Shown piece by piece: positions 36,348 through 46,248 of a stretch of DNA of 64,000 nucleotides. The DNA lies in assembly GCF_903915725.1 (NCBI RefSeq), contig NZ_CAIWTY010000008.1, positions 1 to 64,000 on the forward strand, in the 5' to 3' direction. The position numbers were made by a program, and so were the translations under genes. Every line of letters starts with the position of its first letter. Within the stretch, counting starts at the first letter, position 1. Source of the DNA: an uncultured Rhodopila sp. GTDB lineage: Bacteria > Pseudomonadota > Alphaproteobacteria > Acetobacterales > Acetobacteraceae. The notes beneath the pieces were generated by a model. The model did no database searches. It was not told where the DNA came from and worked only from the letters and a program-made list of their open reading frames with translations.

Positions 36348-38504
36348 TCAGTAGGTATTTTCAGTCAGAAGACGGCGGCCCGCCTTAGGGCCATAGTAGA
36401 AGCCGCCACTTTCATACCTTCGATATTTGCGCCACTCAACCAGGGAGAGCACGGTCCCGACGGGAAGCGTGCCATAGGTCCGCAGGAGTTCAACTGCGTC
36501 ACGGACCGCACGTTGCGGCGTCTTTCCCCAACGGACGGCTATCAATGTTGATTCCGCTATCCTGCTGAGCAAAAGAGCATCCCAGACGGCAAGCAAGGGC
36601 GGCGTGTCTAACACGACAAGATCGTATTCCACCCGTGCATTTGCAAGCACGGTCTCCATCCACGGCGAACCCAGTATCTGTTGTGGCGAAGAGCCTACCT
36701 TGCCCGCAGGAAGGTAAAACAGGCCGGTAGCCTCTTCCTTTGCTGCCGCAGCCCGGGTGTCGGTCAGGTTCGCTTCAAACATTCCCGACAAGGACGCCTC
36801 TGCCTTGCCACTGAAGAGTTGAGACACGGCTGGCCGCCGAAAATCGCAGTCGATCAGCAATGTTCGCATCCCTCGAGCGGCAGCCGCTCGGGCCATTGAC
36901 GCCGCGATCAAGCTCTTGCCCTCGCCAGCCAGGGCTGATGTCACCACGATCACCTTGTGGGGGCTTTGATGGTCAACGCTTCGAAGGGCAAGCAAGACTT
37001 TGCTGATGGCCTCGGAGTAGGTTGACATGGGACGGTCGGTAAGCGCAGCCAGGGCCTGCCGCCCGCCGCCGACCCGGGGTATAACGCCCATGGTCGGAAC
37101 GCCGGTGATGCGCGCGGCGTCGCCGGGTGTGCGGATCGTCTCATCAAGCCTGTCAATGACAAGGGCCAGCCAGAGACCGAGACCGGCGGATGTAAAAAAT
37201 CCCAGGCCTGCAAGCAGCGTCTTGTTGGGAAACGACGGCTTGATCGGCACCTCGGCGGCCAGGAAGCGGGCGTCGGACTGCTGCGACTGCGCCTCCGATT
37301 CCACCTGCTGCGAACGCTGCAGTAATTTTTCGTACAGGTCGCGTTCAACCGACGCCTTGCGCTGCATCTCCCGCAACTGCACCCGTGCGATGTTCATGCC
37401 GTTCAGTTCACCCTGAAGGTCATGGACCTGATTCCGAATCGCCTGCTCGCGCAGCCGGGCAACATCGATTTCGAGCGCAGCGACCTGTGAGCCTTTGAGT
37501 CGTGCGAGGGTGACCTCCTTCTGAGCGCGATCGACGATCGCTGATGCAAGTTGCCCATTCAGGTCGGCCATGCGCTGCTCGGAGATACTGCTTCCAGTTA
37601 CGGTATCAAGATTATGTTGTCGCTCGAAATCGGCGACTTCACGTTCATCGGCGAAAACTTTTTTCCCCAGGATATCACTCTGCTCGTTCAGCCATTTCAG
37701 CGCTACGCGCGACTGATCCTGTTTAAATCGTAGCTGCTCTGTAACATAAGTCTGTGCGAGCGCATTGACGACCGTCGCAGCAAATGCCGGATCGGCCGAT
37801 TCGTATCGCAGCTTGATGACGTATGAGCGGTCGTCATTAAAGACACTCAGATGCTGGCTAAACGAAGCAATCGCGTCTTCCATAAGCTTTTGGCTACTAT
37901 CCGCCGATGCGGGTGCAGTGACGGCGGTGGAGAGTCCAAGCCATCGCCCGATTTTGGTGGCCACCCGATCGACCGTGGCCTCGACCGTCCCTTTCAGCCG
38001 GCTTTGCCAGGCGTCGTCATCGATTTGTGCGCGGAACGCCGGATTATCCAAGAGGCCAGATGTCTCAATAACCGCGCGGGCGTAGGCGGTCGAATTCAGA
38101 AGTGCGACCTCGCTGCGTACGACCGCCGGATCGCTCATTGAGCCACTGACCAGGTTGGATTGAGCGAGATTTTGCTGGATTTCGGGATGACGCGTGTCGA
38201 GGATAACGATTGACTCGGCCGTATAGCGTTTCTGCAAAAGCGACCCGCCTACCACCGACGCCAGCGTCAGAACAGCGACGCATGCGATGACAATCTTCTT
38301 ACGCCGACGCAAAGTTTCAAACACCGTGCGCAAGACGTTCCGGTCGTCGTCGAAGCGATAGTCCGAAATTCTATCGGAACGTTGCTGCTTCAAGGAAAGG
38401 GGCAGAGACGCGCCCGGGCGCGGCGAGGAATCAAAGTCTGGAGAAGTATGAGCCGAGCACATGATTCTTTGAAACGCCTTCCTGTTCGGAACGGAACCGT
38501 TCAC
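36348..38504 (-). CDS. Wzc-like polysaccharide co-polymerase with bacterial tyrosine-kinase domain
   Basis: 718 aa (a second ATG at 38462 is possible). TM1 (about 71-90) and TM2 (about 430-450) enclose a Wzz-type periplasmic region with a long coiled coil (330-410). The cytoplasmic BY-kinase has Walker A TSALAGEGKS (522-531), Walker A' LLIDCDFRRP (549-558) and Walker B VVLDTPP (630-636). The C-terminal tyrosine cluster holds Y694, Y697, Y703, Y704 and Y718. It controls chain length and export of the exopolysaccharide, with phosphorylation cycling. No OPX partner (Wza) is in the window. It is convergent with the FemAB-like gene. Confidence 0.93.
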   Translation of the reverse strand: MNGSVPNRKAFQRIMCSAHTSPDFDSSPRPGASLPLSLKQQRSDRISDYRFDDDRNVLRTVFETLRRRKKIVIACVAVLTLASVVGGSLLQKRYTAESIVILDTRHPEIQQNLAQSNLVSGSMSDPAVVRSEVALLNSTAYARAVIETSGLLDNPAFRAQIDDDAWQSRLKGTVEATVDRVATKIGRWLGLSTAVTAPASADSSQKLMEDAIASFSQHLSVFNDDRSYVIKLRYESADPAFAATVVNALAQTYVTEQLRFKQDQSRVALKWLNEQSDILGKKVFADEREVADFERQHNLDTVTGSSISEQRMADLNGQLASAIVDRAQKEVTLARLKGSQVAALEIDVARLREQAIRNQVHDLQGELNGMNIARVQLREMQRKASVERDLYEKLLQRSQQVESEAQSQQSDARFLAAEVPIKPSFPNKTLLAGLGFFTSAGLGLWLALVIDRLDETIRTPGDAARITGVPTMGVIPRVGGGRQALAALTDRPMSTYSEAISKVLLALRSVDHQSPHKVIVVTSALAGEGKSLIAASMARAAAARGMRTLLIDCDFRRPAVSQLFSGKAEASLSGMFEANLTDTRAAAAKEEATGLFYLPAGKVGSSPQQILGSPWMETVLANARVEYDLVVLDTPPLLAVWDALLLSRIAESTLIAVRWGKTPQRAVRDAVELLRTYGTLPVGTVLSLVEWRKYRRYESGGFYYGPKAGRRLLTENTY

Positions 38505-38823
38505 GGGTGGTGCAATTGTATGGGCAGCGGTGCATGCGCCATGACCGAAACTGAACTCAACCTAACTACGCCAAAGTCCATCGTGGTGCAGCATGACGTT
38601 CCCGTGAGTTGCGTAAGAGTGAGTGGTGTCTTCGCGCCAGGCTTCGGAACCCGGGAGTCGATACGCAATTCACCTCTAATTGATGTGAATGCGGCGGATA
38701 AGTATGAGATCAAAAGGCCCAGGCTTGCTTGCCATTAAGCTGACGCTAGCAAACCCTTCGGGACATAGGCGACGCGCGGGCGTTGTTGCGGCCAAACAGT
38801 CCAACAGGGGTTCAGGAGTAGCC

Positions 38824-39975
38824 ATGGGACAGTCGGTATTGGCTGCGGCCTTCTGTCTGGCAGTAATAAGCTGCGCCTATGGCAAAGCGTTCAGTTCTCC
38901 GGCGCCAGCACCGAGTTCGCTTTCCATTGCCGCCTACGGAGCAGTTCCCGACGGAATGACGGATTCGACCATCGCAATCAAAAGAGCAATCAGCGCAGCG
39001 CGAAACAGCGGACGGAGCGTGTTCGTGCCGGCGGGGACCTTTGTCCACACGAGCTTCAGCCTGGATGGGGTCGGCATGGTTGGGGCAGGGTCCGATTCGA
39101 CGTTGCTGTCGCCTCGTGCGGTTGACAGCAACATCTACCTGCGCGGTTCCGGTGCGTCCTTGCGGGACCTGACCGTCAAGGTGAAATCATCTCATCGGGA
39201 CGCCAGGAACTTCGCCGTCTTCGTGGATGGTGCGGACCACTTCCTGATTGACTCGGTTCGGATTATTGGCGGGAACGGGGGTGGAATTTTTGATTTCGGC
39301 GGCAGCGACGGAAAGATCGTCCATAACCGGATCGAGAACACCCTGGCGGATGCCATCCACAACACCCACGGCGCCCATGACGTGATCGTTGCTGAGAACA
39401 CCGTACGCCACGCCGGTGATGACATGATCGCCGTCGTCAGTTATTTGGGCCAACCGCTATCCCACGACATTCTAATTAAGGGCAACGATCTCGCCGATCA
39501 GGAATATGGCCGCGGTATTTCTGTCGTTGGGGGAATGAATATCACGATCCAGGACAATACAATTGTAAACACGGAATGTTGTGCCGGGATTTACATCGCA
39601 TCGGAAGCGAACTGGAAGACGGCAGGCGTGGACAACGTCGTGGTTCGCGGGAATACGTTGATAGACAACAGCGGCCCCACCGGTCACGGAGCCATCATGA
39701 TCTTCGCGGAGAAGAATGTCGTGCGCAACGTGAGCGTCGAAGAAAACATGGTGGTTCGCGCCAGACACAGTGCTGTCACCGTGGTCGGAAACGCGTCGGA
39801 AATATTAATTGTCGGCAACGCTTTCAGCCATCCAGCCGAAGCCGCCGTGTCAGGTGACAGCAGACGCATGGACTGCGCACGCAATCTGCTGGACGGCCAG
39901 CCGCTGGATACTGCTGTTTGCAGCGCCCAAGGCAGCTTTGCTGCGACGGGAGCCTCGGCGTCTCTTGGCAGGTAG
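38824..39975 (+). CDS. Secreted right-handed beta-helix protein, paralogue of the one at 29 kb
   Basis: 383 aa from the ATG at 38824 (GGAG 6 nt upstream); the frame is open to 38689. Signal peptide (MGQSVLAAAFCLAVISCAYGKAFS) and a pectate-lyase-superfamily helix (SIAAYGAVPDGMTDSTIAIKRAI). It shares whole blocks with the protein at 29,167: DDMIAVVSYLGQPLSHDI, YGRGISVVGGMNITIQ and GIYIASEANW match DDGISIVSYVGSPIVHDI, WGRGMSVVGGDNIQIS and GIYIAAESEW. It lacks the C-terminal binding repeats. It is likely a lyase, epimerase or binding protein for the same polymer. Confidence 0.85.
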   Translation: MGQSVLAAAFCLAVISCAYGKAFSSPAPAPSSLSIAAYGAVPDGMTDSTIAIKRAISAARNSGRSVFVPAGTFVHTSFSLDGVGMVGAGSDSTLLSPRAVDSNIYLRGSGASLRDLTVKVKSSHRDARNFAVFVDGADHFLIDSVRIIGGNGGGIFDFGGSDGKIVHNRIENTLADAIHNTHGAHDVIVAENTVRHAGDDMIAVVSYLGQPLSHDILIKGNDLADQEYGRGISVVGGMNITIQDNTIVNTECCAGIYIASEANWKTAGVDNVVVRGNTLIDNSGPTGHGAIMIFAEKNVVRNVSVEENMVVRARHSAVTVVGNASEILIVGNAFSHPAEAAVSGDSRRMDCARNLLDGQPLDTAVCSAQGSFAATGASASLGR

Positions 39976-39978
39976 GGT

Positions 39979-39994
39979 GCCGCGGTAACGCGGC
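39979..39994 (+). terminator. Short hairpin after the second beta-helix gene
   Basis: GCCGCG and CGCGGC form a 6-bp stem around GTAA immediately after the stop codon at 39975. It is GC-rich and well positioned as a weak terminator. No T-run. Confidence 0.4.
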
Positions 39995-40069
39995 GCTCCG
40001 CCTCACCGCGAAGCGCCGACCCGGCGGTTCGACTATTGCTTTTCCATTATTAGCTGAATAAGGATTCCG

Positions 40070-41182
40070 ATGTCGTTCGCTGAGTTGCAGCCTCTCTATC
40101 TGAACGGTCGCTTTCTTTCGCAGCAGCTCAGCGGGGTGCAGCGCTTCGCGACTGAGATTGCCGCGGAGTTGCGCCGGGTCAGGGGCGATGAGTTGACCGT
40201 GCTCGTGCCTCCCGAAACGCGTTCGAGCATGTTTCCCGTGAAGGCGGTAGGCCGCCATACCGGCCATTTGTGGGAACAACTCGATCTGCCACGCGGCACC
40301 CGGGACGGCTTGCTGCTCAACCTCGGAAACACCGCTCCGCTGTTGGGGCGCCGGCAAGTGGTCGTGATCCATGACGCCGGGGTTTACAGCACGCCGGAGG
40401 CGTACTCCCGACCACTTAGGATGTGGTACAAACAGCTGCAACGCCGGATTGTTCGCTCCAGCGTCACGGTCGTCACCGTGTCAGAATTCGCCCGTTCCGA
40501 AATCGTGCGCCACTTGCACGCGGATCCCGAAAGTACCGTCGTCGTGGGCGAGGGCAGCGACCACATGGAACGGATAGTCGCAGACCGTCGCGTGGTTGAG
40601 ACGGCGGGCTTGGTGCCAGGGCGGTTCGTGCTCGCGGTCGGCAACCTGGCGGCTCATAAGAATCTCATCGCCCTCCGTGACCTTGCAGTGGTTCTGGCCG
40701 GACGGGGGATGACGCTGGTCGTGGCGGGTGGCGTTCCGCCGCGAGTCTTTAACCAGAACGGCGACAGTTTGCTGCCGCAGCCGTGTCGCTACGTTGGACG
40801 TGTTACGGATGGGGAATTGAAGGGGCTTTTCGAGACCGCTGCTTGTTTTGTTTTTCCCAGCCGTTACGAAGGCTTTGGGCTGCCCGCGGTCGAGGCGATG
40901 GCTTGCGGGTGCCCGGTCGTCGCTGCGGATATTCCCGCGTTACGTGAAACCTGCGCCGATGCCGCGATATATTGCGATCCGGCATCTCCTTCCGACATTG
41001 CTCGCCAAGTGTGCCTGGTATTGGATGACCCCGGCCTGAACGCCAGACTACGGCAATCCGTGCGGGCGCGCGCGCGGGCATGGACATGGGAACGGGCAGC
41101 GCACAGGCTCAATTCCGTCCTGTCTTTGGCTTGCGACAATGGACGAGCGACGGCTAATCCTTCTTTGTCCACGGCGCACTGA
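40070..41182 (+). CDS. Family 4 (GT1-type) glycosyltransferase
   Basis: 370 aa, GT-B fold. N-terminal acceptor domain (LYLNGRFLSQQLSGVQRFATEIAAEL) and C-terminal nucleotide-sugar domain with FVLAVGNLAAHKNL and the EX7E motif in YEGFGLPAVEAMACGCPVV. The AAGGA at 9 nt upstream supports the ATG. Likely adds mannose-type or related sugars to the lipid-linked unit. No membrane segment. Confidence 0.9.
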   Translation: MSFAELQPLYLNGRFLSQQLSGVQRFATEIAAELRRVRGDELTVLVPPETRSSMFPVKAVGRHTGHLWEQLDLPRGTRDGLLLNLGNTAPLLGRRQVVVIHDAGVYSTPEAYSRPLRMWYKQLQRRIVRSSVTVVTVSEFARSEIVRHLHADPESTVVVGEGSDHMERIVADRRVVETAGLVPGRFVLAVGNLAAHKNLIALRDLAVVLAGRGMTLVVAGGVPPRVFNQNGDSLLPQPCRYVGRVTDGELKGLFETAACFVFPSRYEGFGLPAVEAMACGCPVVAADIPALRETCADAAIYCDPASPSDIARQVCLVLDDPGLNARLRQSVRARARAWTWERAAHRLNSVLSLACDNGRATANPSLSTAH

Positions 41183-41278
41183 CGCGCTTGCCGACAGGCT
41201 ATCCTCGGCGGCCAATGTGGCGGACCTCAATACACCTGGCAGAGATGCGAGCGGGTCGGGCTTCTGAGGTTGTCCGCG

Positions 41279-42538
41279 TCACTTCTTATATGCTGCCCGA
41301 GCGAAGGTGTTGGTCCGTGCTGATGTTCGGGCAAAGATATAGAGCGAGATCACGATAGCCAAAGACGCGGCCAGCGGCGGCAGGTAGCGCGATCCTCCCC
41401 AATAGAACACCCTGGGAACCTCCATGACGCCGATATACCAGGTTGGAAAGAGGATGATCCCGAGCGGGCGCCCGGCCATAAACAGAGAGTAAAGGCGCCC
41501 GGACGCAAAACCGAATGCCAGCCACACGAATTCTCCAAGTACGGGACCAAAATCGATGAATGGACAAAACATTCCCGATATGTTGTTGAATTCGACGTTC
41601 ACCGGGGCAAGCATGTCGTAATAGTCGTTTGTCGCACCCGTCAGGAAACGCAGATGTTCTGCGAGACCTGGAATTGGCAACTGCCAGAACCAGCCGATGG
41701 TGAAAATCGGAAAGAACACGGAATGTTCCTGCGAATAGATAACGGCGCCGTTGTTGAAGGCAGTTATATAATATCCAAACATTCTCGCGGCCGCGAAGCT
41801 CCAGATGCTGCTCTCGGTGGCGGCGTAATAGTTAACCCAGGAGCGCAAGTACTCCGTCGCGGCAAAGAATACGAGCAGCCCGGCGGTTCCGAAAACGGGA
41901 GCCCATACCCAAAAAGCCGATCTTGGGCGCTGTGCGCTGAGAAGGACGGCGAATGGGACGGCGAGCTCGATAACGGCGAGCCGCTCGCCGTGCACGATGG
42001 CCTTGAAGAGTGTAAGTGTGAAAATGAATGCCAATCCGATAGCTTCGCCTTTTGTGCGGGGCCGGTTGGTGAGCTGCGGCTTGACCATGATCAGAACGAT
42101 CACCAGCATGAAAAGATTTTCCTGCGATGTGATACCGATAATCTGATTGACCGCGCGGCGCGCGGTCTCCGACGCACCAGCCTGCGCCGAAAAAATCTCG
42201 AGGGCCAGTTTTGGATTGGTAACAAATGGCGCAAGGTAGATAGCCGTCGCCGCAGTCGCCATAGCGCCTAATGTGATGACCAGCGCTCGGTGCACCCGCT
42301 CGTCCATCAGCACCGGGATCCCTGGCGGACCGCCGGGCGGCACCATCTCGCCCACCCAGCTACCGAGGCTAAAGCACAGGATACCGAGCCAGACCATGAA
42401 AAACTGTGCATCAGTGATGGCGTTATAAGCACGAAACTGTTGGTAGAACGAGTCCGGGGCCAGGTAGGCGAACACACCCAGTGGCAGAGTAACGAAAAGC
42501 GCTATCCGGCTGGGTCGGAGCCACCAATATGACGTCAT
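41279..42538 (-). CDS. Polysaccharide polymerase, Wzy-like membrane protein
   Basis: 419 aa with about 10-11 hydrophobic segments, a large loop with Tyr/Trp/Arg residues (EYLRSWVNYYAATESSIWSFAAARMFGYYITAFNN) and other loops suited to polymer handling. Sequence conservation is low in this class, so the call rests on topology, location among glycosyltransferases and the absence of another candidate. It would join repeat units on the periplasmic face, together with the Wzx-like and Wzc-like proteins. Confidence 0.7.
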   Translation of the reverse strand: MTSYWWLRPSRIALFVTLPLGVFAYLAPDSFYQQFRAYNAITDAQFFMVWLGILCFSLGSWVGEMVPPGGPPGIPVLMDERVHRALVITLGAMATAATAIYLAPFVTNPKLALEIFSAQAGASETARRAVNQIIGITSQENLFMLVIVLIMVKPQLTNRPRTKGEAIGLAFIFTLTLFKAIVHGERLAVIELAVPFAVLLSAQRPRSAFWVWAPVFGTAGLLVFFAATEYLRSWVNYYAATESSIWSFAAARMFGYYITAFNNGAVIYSQEHSVFFPIFTIGWFWQLPIPGLAEHLRFLTGATNDYYDMLAPVNVEFNNISGMFCPFIDFGPVLGEFVWLAFGFASGRLYSLFMAGRPLGIILFPTWYIGVMEVPRVFYWGGSRYLPPLAASLAIVISLYIFARTSARTNTFARAAYKK

Positions 42539-42902
42539 TGCCTACGCTCCCATGACAAACTGACCGAAGGCACCGCCTGGCGTCGGATGCGAGGGCCAGC
42601 GTGTCGGCGATTCATAAGCGTCGTGAGCATGTGGCAGCGGGTTCACCTAGTCAACCGGAGTTGGCGTGCGATCGCACCTTTGCGCTTCTGAATCGGAGAG
42701 GACAAGTCAACCTCTCGTGCGGCAGCCTTTCGCGGCGGCTAAGTTGTCGCCGAGGTACCATGCTCATCGCCGGTTGTGCCGCATTGGGTTGTGATTGCCG
42801 TGTTAGGATGTGCTTTCGCATGATTGAGCATTCCTGACTGGATTATGGAAAAGTGATTTGGCCCGGACGTTGACCCCCGGCAGACTGACTTTCGGAGGAG
42901 CC
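42539..42902. other. Spacer, no gene seen
   Basis: There is no frame with ribosome-binding support. It lies between the starts of the minus-strand polymerase gene and the small candidate frame on the plus strand and should contain the polymerase promoter. Confidence 0.4.
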
Positions 42903-43031
42903 GTGACGTATGCCGATCCATCCAGACAGCTGGAGTTCGGCGGAGGTGGCGACGTTAGGGTGATTACGGAGGCGTTAATAATGCGATTTCCAGCTGTTCG
43001 GAACGAACTTAGCCAGAAACCCCGCGCGTGA
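42903..43031 (+). CDS. Candidate small protein
   Basis: A 42-residue frame starting GTG at 42903 with GGAGGAG 2-3 nt upstream, ending TGA at 43029. It reads MTYADPSRQLEFGGGGDVRV and continues to ELSQKPRA. The ribosome-binding site is the only support and its spacing is short. It could equally be a relic of an N-terminus related to the next gene. About 100 bp of spacer separate it from the GMC gene. Confidence 0.25.
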   Translation: MTYADPSRQLEFGGGGDVRVITEALIMRFPAVRNELSQKPRA

Positions 43032-43129
43032 TCTGATGCCTGGCGGTCAGCACGACTTCGCGCGCCCGTCGCTCGAACATGATGGCGTTTATCAAGGGCA
43101 CATGAACCCGGGCCAATGGGGGACGTTGA

Positions 43130-44911
43130 ATGCAGGTTGAGAACCTGGCCTTGTTCGGTGGCAATGCCGAATTCGACACCGATCTGCTGATTGTGGGTGG
43201 CGGTCCAGCCGGAATAACGATCGCACGGGAGTTCTTTAATACGTCGACCCGTATTCTGATTCTCGAGAGCGGATTGATTGAAGAAGATCCCCGCTTCGGC
43301 GCTCTGAATGCGGTCGAGAGTATCGGCGAACCGACGAGCCAGGCGCAGATACTCCGGCGGACTCAATTTCACGGTCGCAATGCACCGCTCTGGAGCAACG
43401 AGTCACAAGGGTTCGGCGTGCGCTGCCGGGTTCTCGGCGGTTCAACTTCTGCCTGGGTTGGCAAGTCGGCCGCGTTCGACGACATCGACTTCGCGGTGCG
43501 GCCCTGGGTGCCTCACTCCGGCTGGCCGTTCGATCTCGATGTTCTCGCCCCCTATTTGAACCGTGCCGCCGAGGCACTGAATCTCGGCCCCAACATCTAC
43601 GACGATCGGCTCTGGAAAATTCTGGGCACCCAGCCGCCGGAGCCGCGCCTTGATCCGGAGCTTCTCCAATCCTTCTTCTGGCAGTTCGCGCGGTCGCGTA
43701 TCGACAAGCTCGACATCATGCGCTTCGGGCGTGAGTTCCTGATGTGCGACGCACCCAACGTGCGCGTATTGACCAATGCAACCGTCACCCGGCTCAGGGT
43801 GAACCCTGAGGGATCGGCATTCGAGGGCGCCGAGGTTTCCACCATAGACGGACTGCGCTCGCAAGTTCGTGCAAAGGCCGCGGTCATCGCGGCGAGCGGC
43901 ATCGAAAATCCTCGTTTGCTTCTCGTGTCGAACGACGTTCAACGCAGCGGATTGGGTAATCAGCACGACGTGGTCGGCCGGTTCCTTATGGACCATCCAG
44001 GCGCCAGGCTCGGACGCTTCGACAGGAAGGACTCATCTTCGGTCACCCAGCGCTTTGGCTTTTATGGGGCTAAACTCGCCGGCCGCACGCACATGTATAT
44101 GCACGGGATGGCCCTCAGCAGGAAGATACAGGAGCGCGAGGGACTGCTTCACTGCGCTGCTTACATGATGGAGGAGCGAGCGCCCGATGATCCGTGGGAT
44201 GCCCTGAAGCGTCTGTTGCAAGGTCGAAGCGAAGGCCTGGTGTCCGACCTTGCCGCCGTGGTTTCCAGCCCGGCGCTGGTGGCCAAGGGCGTCAGCCGGC
44301 GGGTGATCGAAAGTGATCGCGTGCCGCAGGCCATCAGGCGCTTTGGAGTCGAAGCCATTGGCCGCCACTTTCCGAACTTTGCTGCACGGGAATTCCAAAC
44401 GCGTGGCCTGCCGCACAAAATAACGGGGCTTTCGATCGAGGCCATCAGTGAACAGCGTCCGGACCCGGATAGCCGGATCACCCTGTCCCACCGGTGCGAT
44501 CCGCTGGGAGTGCCGATAGCGCGGGTCGACTGGCGAGTCGGCAGTGACGTCGGGCGATCGTTGGCCCGGCTCGGGCAGGTCATCGCGTCCGAGCTCCCGC
44601 GTATCGGTTTGCCAACTCCGTTGCTGGAAGACTGGGTCCAGCAGAATGAGCCTCGGGCGCCCGCTCTTATCGATATGGGGCATATCATTGGGACAACGCG
44701 CATGTCGCCGGATCCCAAGCGTGGCGTTGTTGATCCGAATTGCCAGGTGCACGGCGTGGCCGGATTGTACGTGGCGGGATCATCCGTATTTCCGACCGCC
44801 GGACACGCCAATCCGACACTGATGATTCTTTCTCTGGCCATTCGTGTTGCCGACCGGATCAAGACCGACCTCCACGCTCGGCGAGCACGCGTTGCGGTGG
44901 GAGCCCTTTAG
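43130..44911 (+). CDS. GMC family oxidoreductase
   Basis: 593 aa. FAD dinucleotide fold at the N-terminus (DLLIVGGGPAGITIAREF, then LILESG). GMC flavin/substrate regions include RCRVLGGSTSAWVGK, a central ASGIENPRLLL and the C-terminal GHIIGTTRMS...NCQVHGVAGLYVAGSSVFPTAGHANPTLMI with the His/Asn catalytic pair in GHANP. Members oxidise sugar or alcohol groups. In this locus it may oxidise a carbohydrate or lipid-linked precursor. It is followed 3 bp later by the epimerase gene, so both probably act on one substrate. Confidence 0.9.
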   Translation: MQVENLALFGGNAEFDTDLLIVGGGPAGITIAREFFNTSTRILILESGLIEEDPRFGALNAVESIGEPTSQAQILRRTQFHGRNAPLWSNESQGFGVRCRVLGGSTSAWVGKSAAFDDIDFAVRPWVPHSGWPFDLDVLAPYLNRAAEALNLGPNIYDDRLWKILGTQPPEPRLDPELLQSFFWQFARSRIDKLDIMRFGREFLMCDAPNVRVLTNATVTRLRVNPEGSAFEGAEVSTIDGLRSQVRAKAAVIAASGIENPRLLLVSNDVQRSGLGNQHDVVGRFLMDHPGARLGRFDRKDSSSVTQRFGFYGAKLAGRTHMYMHGMALSRKIQEREGLLHCAAYMMEERAPDDPWDALKRLLQGRSEGLVSDLAAVVSSPALVAKGVSRRVIESDRVPQAIRRFGVEAIGRHFPNFAAREFQTRGLPHKITGLSIEAISEQRPDPDSRITLSHRCDPLGVPIARVDWRVGSDVGRSLARLGQVIASELPRIGLPTPLLEDWVQQNEPRAPALIDMGHIIGTTRMSPDPKRGVVDPNCQVHGVAGLYVAGSSVFPTAGHANPTLMILSLAIRVADRIKTDLHARRARVAVGAL

Positions 44912-44914
44912 ATA

Positions 44915-45883
44915 ATGCCCACCGTCCTGGTTACTGGCGCTACGGGCATGGCGGGACGGTATGTCGTCCCGGCGCTACTGGACCGCGGGTTCACCGTTCG
45001 CGGGCGTTTCTGCCGCCAGCCGGGATCTGCGAAAAACGTCGAATGGCGGCAAATGGATTTTCTCAAGAGCGTGGATTGCCGCCGGCTTGTGGAGGGGTGC
45101 GACGGGGTCGTGCACCTCGCAGCAGAGTTGCATGACATAAAAAGAATGCAACGAGTCAATGTCGACGCGACGCGTGCGCTCATGAATGCAGCACAATCCA
45201 TGGGCGTCCGGTATTTCGGATTTGCCAGTTCCATCGTCACCTATGGGTCGCCACGGCGGCGATGGGTTGACGAGGGGACACCGCTTCTTGATCCCAACGC
45301 ACCGATGGTTCGCCAATACCATGCTGAACCCTACATGCTTGAATATGCACGCACGAAGACTCTTGCCGAGTTAGCGCTTTTCGAAACCGACGCCAAGATG
45401 ACAATGCATATCTACCGTCCCGGCGTTGTGGCTGACCTTAACAGACTGCTTGAGGCCGCCTACTGGAGCGAGATTCGCAAAGTGATGACGAGTTACCGGC
45501 GGACTCAGTACATATTCGCACCGGACGCGGCCGCGGCGATCGGTCATCTCGTCGTTCGGGGCCTGGTATCCGGTCCGCCTGCGGCACAAGCTGAGGCGTT
45601 CAATGTTTGCGACCATGATTGCGGGGTCTTCGCGGATCTAATGGCCCGCGCTTACCGTGCGACCGGCAACCGCCGGTTCAGGGTTCGTGCCCATGTACCG
45701 ATCCTGCCGGATCTGGCAAAGGACCTGTTGAAGTATAGAGATACGGCAATTCGGTATCCTCTTGGCATGTTAACGTTCTCCAATGCGAAGCTGCTCGCTA
45801 CAGGCTTCGTCTTTCCCGTGGGCATGAAGGCAGCCTTGCAGCAGGCGCTGACCCAGCGCCCGATGCTCGGATCAGAAGCTTGA
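44915..45883 (+). CDS. NAD-dependent epimerase/dehydratase (extended SDR)
   Basis: 322 aa. Rossmann motif VLVTGATGMAGRYV at the start. The catalytic triad is S106 in FASSIVTYG, with Y144 and K148 in YARTK. The usual galE-type fold acts on nucleotide sugars (epimerisation, dehydration or reduction). The start lies 3 bp after the GMC stop, so the genes are translated from one message; an oxidation/reduction pair that makes a rare sugar is a fair guess. Confidence 0.88.
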   Translation: MPTVLVTGATGMAGRYVVPALLDRGFTVRGRFCRQPGSAKNVEWRQMDFLKSVDCRRLVEGCDGVVHLAAELHDIKRMQRVNVDATRALMNAAQSMGVRYFGFASSIVTYGSPRRRWVDEGTPLLDPNAPMVRQYHAEPYMLEYARTKTLAELALFETDAKMTMHIYRPGVVADLNRLLEAAYWSEIRKVMTSYRRTQYIFAPDAAAAIGHLVVRGLVSGPPAAQAEAFNVCDHDCGVFADLMARAYRATGNRRFRVRAHVPILPDLAKDLLKYRDTAIRYPLGMLTFSNAKLLATGFVFPVGMKAALQQALTQRPMLGSEA

Positions 45884-46248
45884 ACGCGGTTGGGTCGGCA
45901 GTGCGTTCGGTGGAATTTCTTTCGCTCGTGTCGCGTTGTGCTTGCGGTCCGGCTGTCGGGCTCGCGAAAAAGTCCGTCCATACCTGGACCGGTGAGAATT
46001 GGGCAATAAAATAATACTGTACTGATATCGACGACAATACGGCCCCGCGGGGACTCGGGGTAAAACAGCGTAACCATGCGAGGTTCACACCAACGTGTCG
46101 TACTCGTGTATAGATCTTGCATTGCCAAGCGTCGCCGCATCGCACAAAATCAGGTCGAACATTGCAGAGCGGTTGAGAAGATTAGACTTATGCGAGGGTC
46201 GATGAAGATCAACCAAGCTGCTGCAATGGGCACCGGTGTCATGCTCTT
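45884..46248. other. Spacer with promoter-like AT-rich stretch
   Basis: No supported gene. The stretch around 46000-46030 (GCAATAAAATAATACTGTA) is unusually AT-rich for this genome and lies about 250 bp before the sugar transferase, so it is a candidate promoter region. Not tested. Confidence 0.4.
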
